A DNA stretch of 43,910 bases, taken from positions 33,453-77,362 of the forward strand of contig JAMJFS010000005.1 in assembly GCA_023544565.1 (NCBI GenBank), written 5' to 3'. The translations under genes and the position numbers were made by a program. Shown in pieces: positions 1 to 8,441 of this stretch (the first letter of the stretch is position 1; each line of letters begins with the position of its first letter). The notes beneath the pieces were generated by a model. That model was not told the origin of the DNA. It made no database searches and saw nothing but the letters and a program-made list of their open reading frames with translations. Source of the stretch: Methanosarcinaceae archaeon (GTDB taxonomy: Archaea > Halobacteriota > Methanosarcinia > Methanosarcinales > Methanosarcinaceae).

Positions 1-541
1 CCTTCTTCATAATATCCTCGGTTGCAACAAAAATAAAATGATTGCCATTAAGTGAGTGGTATCTAACCCTGAATCCTTCCGGTGTAGCCCTTATAGCCAG
101 ATCAATAAGTCTCGATTGCAACGTCCTCTGAGGATCTTCGACAACCATTTCTTCGATCAAAGGTACTTCTTTAAGTGGATATTCACAACTTACAGAGACC
201 GTTTTCCTCTCAGGCTGATGTACATTAATGCGTCCATACTTTGCCCAGAGTGCCACAAGCAACTGTGGCAGATACGCCTCATTTTCTATATCTATTACAA
301 CCTCACTTTCCCCAAAAGTCCCAACCCCGGCCTGTGCAAAATCGGAAATTTTTATAGGGGCCAGACCTCCTCTAAGAACGATAACCATCTGAAACAATGT
401 TTCTTCAGGTGTAATCACTACCTTGATCTTATCGATGGACCGGACAAGCACAAGATCAGTTAACCCGTCACTTACGATCTGTTTATAATGCTCTGCCTCC
501 TCTGAAATAGTTGACTCGACCACGAACGTCTCGAGCGCCAT
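1..541 (-). CDS. mmp17: Methanogenesis marker protein 17 (partial, C-terminus outside window)
   Basis: I translated this minus-strand frame by hand. It opens with ATG at 541 and reads without a stop to the window edge, about 180 residues, close to the usual full length of the family. The protein starts MALETFVVESTIS and contains the segment VLRGGLAPIKISDFAQAG, which I recognise as Mmp17. The start lies 2 bp after the mmp15 stop codon, so it is the next cistron of the operon. Marker proteins of this cluster are known to associate with McrC and component A2 to activate methyl-coenzyme M reductase. The order atwA-mmp3-mmp6-mmp5-mmp15-mmp17 supports the name. The C-terminus is cut by the window, not by mutation. 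Confidence 0.88.
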   Translation of the reverse strand, partial: MALETFVVESTISEEAEHYKQIVSDGLTDLVLVRSIDKIKVVITPEETLFQMVIVLRGGLAPIKISDFAQAGVGTFGESEVVIDIENEAYLPQLLVALWAKYGRINVHQPERKTVSVSCEYPLKEVPLIEEMVVEDPQRTLQSRLIDLAIRATPEGFRVRYHSLNGNHFIFVATEDIMKK

Positions 542-543
542 CT

Positions 544-1794
544 CTACTCCTCCGCATAACCGGAAGCCAGCAATGCAGCACCGACCGCACCGATCAATTG
601 TGAATGTGGTGGCACGATAACATCGATCTTAAGCAGGTCGCCAAGCGCCTTTGGAACACCTTCGATAAGTGATGACCCACCTACAAGGATCAAAGGCTCC
701 TTTACCTCAATTTCCTGCAACTGCTGCTCGAATATCTGCTCAACAACACTGTGGCATGCCGCAGCCGCAACATTCTGTGCAGTCGAACCTTGTGCAAGGG
801 AATTGACAAGAGACTGGATACCGAACACGATACAATAACTGTTCATCTCCACTTTATCCTGCATACCCTTCACTGCAAGTTTTCCAAGTTCAGTGATCTC
901 AACCCCAAGTCTCTTTGCAGTCATATCAAGGAAACGTCCTGACGCACCGGCACAGATACCACCCATGGTAAACATCCCGGGAATCCCGTCCTCAACCGAT
1001 ATCGCTTTGTTGTCCATTCCTCCGATATCAATAACAGTAGCAGGGCCTTTTTGTTGATTTGCAAGATACACCGCACCTTTTGAGTTGACTGTGATCTCTT
1101 CCTGAACAAGTTGCGCTTTGAAATGCTTTCCAAGCAGGAACCGTCCGTATCCCGTAGTCCCGATAGCCTGAATATCTTCTTCTTTAACACCCGCCTGTTC
1201 AAGTGCTATATCGTATGCTTTTCTGGCACTTTCAATTACATTTATAGTTGGGACCCAGCCCTCACCTATAAGTTCATTATCACGCATTATAGCGGCTTTA
1301 GTTGTAGTGGAACCCGAATCAAGACCTGCCGTGAGTCCGGTCTGTACTTCCCTTGCAAGCAAATGTTTACGTCTTGCAATTGTAGTGAGCGCTTCCATAC
1401 GTGTCAGCAATGTCGCTGCTGTTGTGCGCTCTGTAAATGAATAACTGATAACAGGAATGTCTGAATTCTTGTGAATATACCTTCGCACCTCATTCCTTAC
1501 AATTGCAGCTTCTGCACACCTGAAACATGATGTGACAAAAACACCATCAACGTTAGCAGTTCCTTCGACAACAGCCTTTGCACGTGCCATCATGAGTTTA
1601 AGGTCTGCACTCGCCACCTGAAGACCAAACTCCATCTCAATTGTATCAAGACTCGAAATATCCATTTCAGGATAGACAAGTTTCGCATTGACCTGCTCGG
1701 CAGCAGAATCCAGTTCAGACTGCACACCTGCAAATTCAGAACCACATGAAACAAGAGCAACTTTAACTTGTTCGTTTTCTTCTTCTTTGCTCAT
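544..1794 (-). CDS. mmp15: Methanogenesis marker protein 15 (BadF/BcrA-type ATPase fold)
   Basis: The protein has 416 residues in two parts. The N-terminal 150 residues are a methanogen-specific domain with a CxxC pair in SCFRCAEA. From about residue 155 an ASKHA-fold ATPase of the BadF/BadG/BcrA family begins. Its nucleotide-binding motif is GLDSGSTTTKAA, followed by TTGYGR, DIGGMDNKAI and GICAGASGRFLD. The Cys in GICAGASGRF corresponds to the [4Fe-4S]-ligand position of 2-hydroxyacyl-CoA dehydratase activators, and GGSSLIEGV closes the fold. This suggests ATP-driven electron transfer or a conformational role in MCR activation (inference). The start overlaps the mmp5 stop by 4 nt (ATGA), indicating translational coupling. 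Confidence 0.92.
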   Translation of the reverse strand: MSKEEENEQVKVALVSCGSEFAGVQSELDSAAEQVNAKLVYPEMDISSLDTIEMEFGLQVASADLKLMMARAKAVVEGTANVDGVFVTSCFRCAEAAIVRNEVRRYIHKNSDIPVISYSFTERTTAATLLTRMEALTTIARRKHLLAREVQTGLTAGLDSGSTTTKAAIMRDNELIGEGWVPTINVIESARKAYDIALEQAGVKEEDIQAIGTTGYGRFLLGKHFKAQLVQEEITVNSKGAVYLANQQKGPATVIDIGGMDNKAISVEDGIPGMFTMGGICAGASGRFLDMTAKRLGVEITELGKLAVKGMQDKVEMNSYCIVFGIQSLVNSLAQGSTAQNVAAAACHSVVEQIFEQQLQEIEVKEPLILVGGSSLIEGVPKALGDLLKIDVIVPPHSQLIGAVGAALLASGYAEE

Positions 1795-2243
1795 GATAGT
1801 TCCTCCTTTGTAAGTGATTTTAAAAACTCACCGATCTTATAAACAAACTCCTTCCCCTCTGCATCCGAATATGGATATGTCAGTTCAAGAACAGGAATGC
1901 CTTTGTCCCGTGCCAGGAATTTTGTCAACTCATTGGTACGCGCACAACCCATACAGCCAAAACTGATAGCAGCATCGTCGACAATGATCGCTGCTTCCGC
2001 CTCATCGATAAGGGGGCCAACAAGCGCCATCCTGCCACGTACACCTGCCGGAACTTCAACTGCTGCGTATTTTAAACCATGTTTCGGGTCTTCCGGTGTA
2101 ATATTGAGTGGAGGTGAGTCAATACCGATAGTCGTAATTTTCTCATGCACCTGCCCCATCATAGCAAGAGGCGTATGACCGAAACGCTCGATAAGATCAG
2201 ATAGGATCAGACTGTTTGTTGGATAAATAAAAACTTTTGTCAA
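1791..2243 (-). CDS. mmp5: Methanogenesis marker protein 5
   Basis: This is a protein of about 150 residues beginning (M)TKVFIYPTNSLILSDLIERF. I chose the TTG at 2243 because a GAGGTGAG ribosome-binding site lies 3 to 10 bases before it. A longer frame to 2270 exists but would run into the end of mmp6. The segment SFGCMGCARTNE holds a CxxC pair that could bind a metal or cluster. The Mmp5 call rests on overall sequence and on position between mmp6 and mmp15. It belongs to the MCR activation gene cluster, and its individual biochemical role is not known to me. Confidence 0.9.
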   Translation of the reverse strand: MTKVFIYPTNSLILSDLIERFGHTPLAMMGQVHEKITTIGIDSPPLNITPEDPKHGLKYAAVEVPAGVRGRMALVGPLIDEAEAAIIVDDAAISFGCMGCARTNELTKFLARDKGIPVLELTYPYSDAEGKEFVYKIGEFLKSLTKEELS

Positions 2244-2247
2244 TGTC

Positions 2248-2688
2248 TCACCTCGTAAGTTCAGATTCAATAATGTCTTTTAAAATCAATACTTTCAGTT
2301 TTTCAGGGCGTACGACTTTCTCAAGAGGTACATTATTATCATAATCATCCAATGCTTTCCCAATAATCGGCAACATTCCGATCTCATTTCGCAGGAAATG
2401 GAATCCAGGTCTTGGACCTCCTCCCCGACCTGCACGGCAACGCCTGTCATCACCGGGAGGAAACCCTCTCTCTTTTACGAAAATGTGGTTTTTGTCAAGT
2501 GCAACCACTTTTTCTACAACTTTATTGACCGCATCCTCCGGACCTGTTACCATCGTACCAAAACATGTTTCTTTAATCGTGATATCTATTTCGGATTCAT
2601 AGACCTCAAGTGCAGCATCGATCGGCAATACGCTATCAGAACTTATCACAACGAGTTTTGTGATCGTTCCGTCTTCATGAACCACCAT
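2248..2688 (-). CDS. mmp6: Methanogenesis marker protein 6
   Basis: The protein has 146 residues. The ATG at 2688 shares one base with the mmp3 stop (TGATG), giving tight translational coupling; a TTG one codon upstream is the alternative. The conserved block FPPGDDRRCRAGRGGGPRPG around residues 75 to 95 is typical of Mmp6. The first half looks like a small alpha/beta domain, with no membrane segment or signal peptide. It is the third cistron after atwA and mmp3, and its function is inferred from co-occurrence with the MCR activation machinery. Confidence 0.9.
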   Translation of the reverse strand: MVVHEDGTITKLVVISSDSVLPIDAALEVYESEIDITIKETCFGTMVTGPEDAVNKVVEKVVALDKNHIFVKERGFPPGDDRRCRAGRGGGPRPGFHFLRNEIGMLPIIGKALDDYDNNVPLEKVVRPEKLKVLILKDIIESELTR

Positions 2689-4259
2689 CAATAATCCTCC
2701 TCAAGCGCTTCTGTCACATACATTACATCGCCGTCCTTGAAATGTTTAAGTTTATCAATATCCAGAATTCGACCAATGATATTCGTACTTGTGAATTTCT
2801 CACCTGTCGGTCCAAAGAGATCGTCATCCTCGGTCTTAACGCCAACCATCCCCATTCTCTTTGCAGCCTGGTTGGTCACTCCTATCTCGCCTGCTAATAC
2901 CTTACCTTTAGGACTATTTTCCGGATAGATCTCTTTGTATTTTTCGGCTTCTCTTTCTGCTTTGAATATGTATGTATTCTCATACGTCATAACAACAGGT
3001 AAAGGTCCGACCGGTCTGAATTGAAGGCCAATTGCATGCCTGAAGAAATTAAGGGTTATTGGTGCAAGGTCGTCATATAGTTCGATCCTTACAAGTTTTG
3101 AATTTGATACTCCAAATGCTTTGACCTTTCCAACCCCCAGTATCTCAAGTGTGGTAGGAGGAGTCTGTGTAACAATTATTGCATCTTCCTCAGTGTGCCC
3201 ATCCCTGACAAGTTTCACTCCGACCCCAGATAAGTGTTCTTCCGCTTCCTTGAAATTCATTCCAAGTATAGTGATCGGACGCGGGATCATCTCTACATCG
3301 AGATGTTGACCGGATTGTGCCAGTTTTACAAGTTCAATTCCTTTTGAGACATGACCTACAACCGTATGCATTAAACTTGATGTGCGGTCATCACATGAGA
3401 TATACGCACGTCCACTGCCATTACCCACAGTACGTATCGAAACCGCGCCAACGGCCCTTGGCTCGAAGTTCTCATAATTGCACATCTCACCCTGTAGATT
3501 GTCATCTGAAATGAATGAACTTGCTACTACACCAACCTTAAATGTTCCATCACGTGTGAGTGATAAAAAATGCTCTGCACCGTGTGGTGCTGCAATTGAA
3601 AGTTCTACCTCAAAATAAGTGAATATCTTTACCCCATCATCGAGTTTTGTAGAAAGGTCGGTCGTACAGAGGCGTTCTGCCATCTGTCCCCACTCAATAA
3701 CAGGTTCTATTCGTATGATCGCATCACTTTTATTCAGTTCCAGTAAAACATTCTTGCCGCTTATGATCTTTGCAAATGTTCCATTTTCCGGGGCACCGTA
3801 ATCAGAAGTGTGACGGTTCTTTGTGAATATCAAATGAGTATTCTTAGGATCAAATCCGCCTGCCCCAAAAGCCACCTCAAAACGTTCAAAATTCTTGGAA
3901 CCCCGTGATGGGATCATGTCAGTTTCAAAAGGTCCAAAAGCTACCGCATCCTTGCTTATCCATCGGATGGGAGTACCTTCATAATCCTTGTAATGTTCAG
4001 CCCATATATGTTTGGATGACTCGTCTGAACCGGTCAGTTCTATCTTGAACTCGCCTTTTGGCGTTGTAATGTTATATTCAGTGATATCCTCACTTTTGCG
4101 CTCAGTACTTTCCTTGAGTATTCCAATTGCAGTCCCTTCTTTGTGGGGTGTTTTCGAAGCAATTAGTGCATCTGCAAGTGTTGCCCCCTCAGGCAATGAT
4201 ATTTCTTGTTCATTAACCTCTACCGTTATTTTATTACTCGTACGAGCGCCTCCTGTCAA
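2688..4259 (-). CDS. mmp3: Methanogenesis marker protein 3 (UPF0288), part of the MCR activation machinery
   Basis: The protein has up to 523 residues. The N-terminus (ITVEVNEQEISLPEGATLAD) resembles a small beta-grasp domain. The centre (VGHVSKGIELVKLAQSGQHL) resembles a cyclophilin-like fold, as described for UPF0288/Mmp3. The C-terminal third carries GEIGVTNQAAKRMGMVGV. The only canonical start is TTG at 4259, but this puts a strong Shine-Dalgarno (GGAGG, 4249-4253) inside the coding region. Seven nucleotides downstream of that site is an in-frame ACG at 4241, which would give MSNKITVEVN, a better N-terminus. I keep the canonical boundary and treat the start as unresolved. The gene lies 59 bp after atwA and is coupled to mmp6. 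Confidence 0.92.
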   Translation of the reverse strand: MTGGARTSNKITVEVNEQEISLPEGATLADALIASKTPHKEGTAIGILKESTERKSEDITEYNITTPKGEFKIELTGSDESSKHIWAEHYKDYEGTPIRWISKDAVAFGPFETDMIPSRGSKNFERFEVAFGAGGFDPKNTHLIFTKNRHTSDYGAPENGTFAKIISGKNVLLELNKSDAIIRIEPVIEWGQMAERLCTTDLSTKLDDGVKIFTYFEVELSIAAPHGAEHFLSLTRDGTFKVGVVASSFISDDNLQGEMCNYENFEPRAVGAVSIRTVGNGSGRAYISCDDRTSSLMHTVVGHVSKGIELVKLAQSGQHLDVEMIPRPITILGMNFKEAEEHLSGVGVKLVRDGHTEEDAIIVTQTPPTTLEILGVGKVKAFGVSNSKLVRIELYDDLAPITLNFFRHAIGLQFRPVGPLPVVMTYENTYIFKAEREAEKYKEIYPENSPKGKVLAGEIGVTNQAAKRMGMVGVKTEDDDLFGPTGEKFTSTNIIGRILDIDKLKHFKDGDVMYVTEALEEDY

Positions 4260-4318
4260 TTGTTTTATGAATATGAAGTTGGAAATTTGAGGTTTATGGA
4301 AAATATAATGGCACTGAT

Positions 4319-5932
4319 TTAAGACTTTTCTGCCGCCTCGATTCGTTCCGCTTCAGTGAGTTTTGATAAGACTGTTGCAGGATCCCCGATATCTACGATC
4401 TTCGCTGCCCTCATCAGGGCAATACGGTCACAAACCTCAAGTACAAAGTCCATATCGTGTGATACGATCACAAATGTCTCACCCATCTCTTCACGTGCTT
4501 TTAGGATCGATCTTGTAACCTCGATCTTTGTGATCGGGTCCATCGTACCTGTGGGCTCATCCATTATAATAATCTTTGGTTCTTTAATTAAGATCTGGGT
4601 CAGTGCAACTCTGTGCCGCTCCCCTTCACTTATCTCATCTGACCTCTTGGATAATATCGATTTTGCTTTATCTTCCGTAAAACCTGCAGTCTGAAGCGTC
4701 TTTAATGCTTTCCTGACACCAAGTTCATAAGGCAGATCAAGCCCGATAGATTCCGTTAAATTATCAATGATTGACCTGTGGGGATACAAACCGTATTCCT
4801 GATGAAGGATTCCCATATATTTGGTGGCACGTCCTCTCTCATCAGGACCTGGAATGATCATATCTACCCATTCATCACCAATCCTTACATTAACACTGCC
4901 GCTTGTTGGCTGTATTACACCCATTAATATCTCAGATGTTGTGGTTTTTCCTGCACCACTCACACCCACCAGACCAAATATCTCACCTTCTTTTACATCA
5001 AATGAGATATCATTTACTGCACGAACAACGCCCCTGTCAACTGAAATATATTTCTTGACAATGTTCTTCACTTGTATAATAGGTTCACCAATAGCGACAT
5101 CAACGTGTTTTTCAACCTTTCCAACCAGTTTCATAAAGTCTGCAGAAACTTTTTTCGGGTCGCCTTCGCTAACGATCTCTCCGTTCTCAAGAAAAATTGC
5201 CTTGTCTGCTAACTGTACAATGACCTCTGACCAGTGAGATGTGATAACCATTGACATATTGTATTCTTTCACTGCCTTCATGATGACATCATGCACAATT
5301 ATAGCAGTTTTAGGATCAAGGGTACCTGTAGGTTCATCAGCAAGAAGCAGCATTGGACTCTTTACAAGTTGCCGCGCAAGAACAACTCTTTGTTTCTCGC
5401 CGCCACTTAAGTCACGCGCTATATGCATCATACGATGAGACATCTGCACCTCATCCAAAAGTTCCACTGATTTTGACAACGCATCAGCATTTGAATGTCC
5501 GATCTCTGTGAATGAGTTCATTACATTAACAATAACTCTCTCATCACCATACAATGCAAATGTACGCTGAAGCATGATCGCAATTCTTTTTGTGATCTCT
5601 TTTCTATGAATGTCGTGTGACTGAAGTTTGACAAGATCGGCATCATAGGATTGCAAGAATTCATCACTGCAGTTACATTTCTTGCCCACTTTACTTGGTG
5701 GTTCTATGTAACCGCATTTTTCACAGCGAGCCAGATGATAGATTACCTCTCCGCTAATGTCCTCATATTTCTCAACACCTCGTAAGACGTGCATAAGAAT
5801 TGTCTTTCCGGCTCCACTTCTCCCCAATATTCCAACTACTTCGCCTTCATTAATATCTAGATTAATGTTATTCAGTACCTTGACCCCTTCATATTCGAGG
5901 GTCAAGTTTTTAATTTCGATGAACAATGCCAT
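4319..5932 (-). CDS. atwA: Methyl-coenzyme M reductase activating ATPase, component A2
   Basis: This is a soluble protein of 537 residues with two ABC ATPase domains and no membrane segment. Domain 1 has Walker A GRSGAGKT (37-44) and signature LSGGEKQR with [10 protein letters not shown]. Domain 2 has Walker A GVSGAGKT and the divergent signature ISEGERHR with [11 protein letters not shown] zinc-knuckle-like insert with Cys70, Cys73, Cys86 and Cys88 interrupts domain 1, a known hallmark of component A2. A2 supplies the ATP-dependent step of reductive activation of MCR. The start ATG follows GGAGG. It is the first gene of the mmp operon, behind an AT-rich leader containing an inverted repeat. 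Confidence 0.95.
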   Translation of the reverse strand: MALFIEIKNLTLEYEGVKVLNNINLDINEGEVVGILGRSGAGKTILMHVLRGVEKYEDISGEVIYHLARCEKCGYIEPPSKVGKKCNCSDEFLQSYDADLVKLQSHDIHRKEITKRIAIMLQRTFALYGDERVIVNVMNSFTEIGHSNADALSKSVELLDEVQMSHRMMHIARDLSGGEKQRVVLARQLVKSPMLLLADEPTGTLDPKTAIIVHDVIMKAVKEYNMSMVITSHWSEVIVQLADKAIFLENGEIVSEGDPKKVSADFMKLVGKVEKHVDVAIGEPIIQVKNIVKKYISVDRGVVRAVNDISFDVKEGEIFGLVGVSGAGKTTTSEILMGVIQPTSGSVNVRIGDEWVDMIIPGPDERGRATKYMGILHQEYGLYPHRSIIDNLTESIGLDLPYELGVRKALKTLQTAGFTEDKAKSILSKRSDEISEGERHRVALTQILIKEPKIIIMDEPTGTMDPITKIEVTRSILKAREEMGETFVIVSHDMDFVLEVCDRIALMRAAKIVDIGDPATVLSKLTEAERIEAAEKS

Positions 5933-6007
5933 TTATAGTTTCCTCCGCAAGATAGGATATTGCGATGTTTTGTCTTAATTGTTATTATTAGTTTAAATTA
6001 CTTAAGG

Positions 6008-6030
6008 GTTTTGTAAGTCATGTACAAAAC
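6008..6030. repeat. Perfect inverted repeat upstream of atwA (putative operator or leader hairpin)
   Basis: GTTTTGTA (6008-6015) and TACAAAAC (6023-6030) form a perfect 8-bp inverted repeat with a 7-nt spacer. It lies 75 to 98 bp before the atwA start. Two TATA-like boxes for atwA exist on the minus strand, TAATTTAAAC at 5991-6000 and TTATATTTAT at 6111-6120. If the first is used, the repeat is directly upstream of the promoter core, where an archaeal regulator would bind. If the second is used, it would be a hairpin in a leader of about 150 nt. Confidence 0.5.
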
Positions 6031-6190
6031 CATTGTTTTACTATTTATTTACAAACATTGGTAATTAATTAAATTGACATGAACAACAATTACAATATAG
6101 AAAGCACTACATAAATATAACGCATTATTTATGCACTGTTAACTTCTAAAATCACATACATACAGCACAATTTAATATTTTTAACACGAA

Positions 6191-6991
6191 CTAGATATTA
6201 TCAATTATGGTTAAAACTTCTGATATGTCTTTTATAACAACATCTGCGGCATTCTTTAGTTTTTCAGGCCTCACATCCCCCTGCTGAGTGGTCATAACCC
6301 CCACATCTGCCGCCCTGAGTGCAAGGATGTCGTTGATACCATCCCCCACCATCACAACCGTATCGTATTTTTTTTTCATTTCAAGGACTATGCGCTCTTT
6401 ATCATGCGTCGTAGCAATGTCAAAAACCCTTTCTATTGGGATCTGCACACATTTCGCAAGTTGCCGCAGGTTGCGCATACTGTCCCCGGATGCAATATAA
6501 GCATCAACCCCACGTTCACCCAATGTTTTAATTGTACATCTAGTATTCCGGAATACCCGTCCACCCGTACTTAATACATAAGGAATCGTATTATTTTGTG
6601 AATTCACGATAACACCTGCCGCAAGGTAAAAAACATTCGGACACTGCCCTTTTACACAAGTGAGCACTTCATGCAAACAACCGATCTTCATCTTATCCTT
6701 TTTGATAATATTATATGCCATATCAACTGTAAAAGGACTGCTTGAGCAACTTATATCGATCGCGATGTCATTGTCATTGATGAACTTGATTAGTAATATG
6801 TTGGGATCCTGTTTCAGGATCGTTTCAGGATCGGTGTGAAGAACAACAAGTGCTTGATGTGGTTTTTTTGCAACCAGTGCAGTGCTTTCGATCTCATCGA
6901 ACATACGACCTGTGTTAAGGTCCTTTGCGACACGATACATGCGCAGGAGAGTTCCTGCACTGTCAAATATCACGGCAATACGTTTTTGCAT
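6191..6991 (-). CDS. HAD-superfamily hydrolase-like protein
   Basis: The C-terminal motif DGINDILALRAADVGVM matches HAD motif IV of P-type ATPases and related soluble phosphohydrolases. Motif I is FDSAGTL, with the nucleophile Asp at residue 9 and Ser instead of the second Asp of DxD phosphatases. AYIASGDSMRNL supplies motif II. I chose ATG at 6991 (MQKRIAVIF) because the nucleophile then falls at the usual N-terminal position. A longer frame to 7075 would overlap the presenilin gene by 31 nt, so the start is uncertain. No membrane segments are seen, so this is not a pump itself. It is probably co-transcribed with the presenilin-like gene. The substrate is unknown. Confidence 0.75.
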   Translation of the reverse strand: MQKRIAVIFDSAGTLLRMYRVAKDLNTGRMFDEIESTALVAKKPHQALVVLHTDPETILKQDPNILLIKFINDNDIAIDISCSSSPFTVDMAYNIIKKDKMKIGCLHEVLTCVKGQCPNVFYLAAGVIVNSQNNTIPYVLSTGGRVFRNTRCTIKTLGERGVDAYIASGDSMRNLRQLAKCVQIPIERVFDIATTHDKERIVLEMKKKYDTVVMVGDGINDILALRAADVGVMTTQQGDVRPEKLKNAADVVIKDISEVLTIIDNI

Positions 6992-7044
6992 GAAAGGATA
7001 ATTGAACTTATCCGTAATTACCTTTACGACAATGTTCCGAGATC

Positions 7045-7941
7045 TTAGTAAAGCGGCGAGCCTGATAACAGGCATCCTGCAACATATCCCAAAATAACAC
7101 CGCTATTTAAGAACGGTAAACCGGCCTGTGGTTTACCTTTCATGACAAACATGCCAAGTACAAAGAAACCGATAACTGTCCCGATCATTGCACCAAGTGC
7201 AGGATAATGTACAGCTCCTGTTTGTTCTATGAACATGTATGCAGATACCACGAGTATGGTTGGCATCACTGCATCACCAAGTCCCATAAAAAAAGCCTCT
7301 CTTTCGCTTTCTTTATCAAACTTCTCTGTCCTGAACGAATATCCAAAATGTTTCGGAATAACGAACAATATCGGAAGTTTAAGGTCCATCACACCGTCTG
7401 CAAGTGCGATCATGTGCTTAGTTTTGTAAACCGATATCGCATCGTACACTGCCAGCAATACCAAAAGCACAATAGTCGGTATAATTGCAAGTGAGATTCC
7501 GAAGATTGCGGCAGCACCTGCGCCAATCATGAGCCCTAGAATATCAATGACGTACCATTCAGGGAACTTGTACAGGACAATGGTCGCACCTGCAGAAAAC
7601 AAGATCGAAATTATATTATTGGTAGAAGAGGAGACCGATGTTGTCGAAAGGAGTGCATAAAGTACATAATATAGAGTAGATGCAACTGCCAATAGTATGA
7701 TTATCTGGATTATCCACTTCATGTTCTTTTTGATAACAACAAGAAGCATGAAAGTAAATACCAAAATTACACCTATGTAGTACAGTGAGTTTGATGTGGC
7801 TGTCGGGTCTTCAAAAGCGACCATGCCTTCATCTTGCATTGGTGCAGCTAAAAGAAGAGCAAAGACCTGCACAAGTAATATTATAGATGCCATTGCCACT
7901 ATTGGCATGTAACTTGAAAGGGTTATTTTCTCAGAACTCAT
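7045..7941 (-). CDS. Presenilin/signal-peptide-peptidase-like intramembrane aspartyl protease (A22 family)
   Basis: This is a polytopic membrane protein of about 298 residues with roughly nine hydrophobic segments. It carries the two catalytic motifs of A22 proteases, YD in LLAVYDAISVYKTK and GLGD in FFMGLGDAVMP. A PAL-like motif follows as GLPFLNSG near the C-terminus. The catalytic pair and their order identify the archaeal presenilin homologue family. These enzymes cut transmembrane helices inside the lipid bilayer. The start ATG at 7941 has GGAG about 10 nt upstream; a longer frame to 7965 is less likely. It reads toward the HAD gene, and its promoter faces that of the gene at 8200. Confidence 0.88.
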   Translation of the reverse strand: MSSEKITLSSYMPIVAMASIILLVQVFALLLAAPMQDEGMVAFEDPTATSNSLYYIGVILVFTFMLLVVIKKNMKWIIQIIILLAVASTLYYVLYALLSTTSVSSSTNNIISILFSAGATIVLYKFPEWYVIDILGLMIGAGAAAIFGISLAIIPTIVLLVLLAVYDAISVYKTKHMIALADGVMDLKLPILFVIPKHFGYSFRTEKFDKESEREAFFMGLGDAVMPTILVVSAYMFIEQTGAVHYPALGAMIGTVIGFFVLGMFVMKGKPQAGLPFLNSGVILGYVAGCLLSGSPLY

Positions 7942-8107
7942 CTGTTTTATACTCCATAATATCAATATGGCTATTCACATTGTGATGAGATATAAGAGTT
8001 TCAATCAAGTTTGACATGTCATCTATATTAGAGTCCAATATCCCCCCATAATTTTCATTCTTGATGTGTGTTAATAAGAAAAATGGCACTTATGAATTGA
8101 AAACTGC

Positions 8108-8125
8108 CATTACACCCGTGTAATG
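8108..8125. promoter_or_regulatory. Perfect palindrome, putative operator in the divergent region
   Basis: CATTACAC and GTGTAATG form a perfect 8-bp inverted repeat around a CC centre. It sits between the divergent presenilin-like gene (start 7941) and the plus-strand pair starting at 8200. A TATA-like sequence (ACTATTATATTATT) follows near 8149-8163, so the palindrome lies just upstream of the likely promoter of the moeA-like pair. No cognate regulator is identifiable from the window. Confidence 0.5.
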
Positions 8126-8199
8126 TGTTCAAAAGTTTAATTAGTAATAACTATTATATTATTGTCAGGTTAAATTAAATAAAATTACATGGTGTTAAA

Positions 8200-8430
8200 A
8201 TGGATAAGATAATACTTGAAAACGTAAAGTACCTGAACGATTCTGTCATTGCTATATTGCTTCTCATGCCCGTAACTCTTGTCATCACTTTTGAAGCGCT
8301 TGATCCGATTCCTGAATTGAAGAACCTTTCAATATTCACATGGATAGTGTATCTTCTCGGGCTTTGGTATGTGGCATATCGTGTTTATAATTTGAACAAA
8401 AACCTCGCAAAGTATATGGAAGAAGAGTAG
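8200..8430 (+). CDS. Small membrane protein of unknown function
   Basis: The product has 76 residues and two hydrophobic segments, about 16-31 and 45-62, with a charged C-terminal tail (NLNKNLAKYMEEE). I do not recognise a family. The ATG is preceded by an AT-rich leader with GGTG about 7 nt upstream. Its stop is 11 bp before the MoeA-fusion gene, which suggests co-transcription. The coding call is supported by continuous hydrophobic and amphipathic patterning and by gene spacing, not by homology. Confidence 0.65.
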   Translation: MDKIILENVKYLNDSVIAILLLMPVTLVITFEALDPIPELKNLSIFTWIVYLLGLWYVAYRVYNLNKNLAKYMEEE

Positions 8431-8441
8431 ATCTAAATTAC

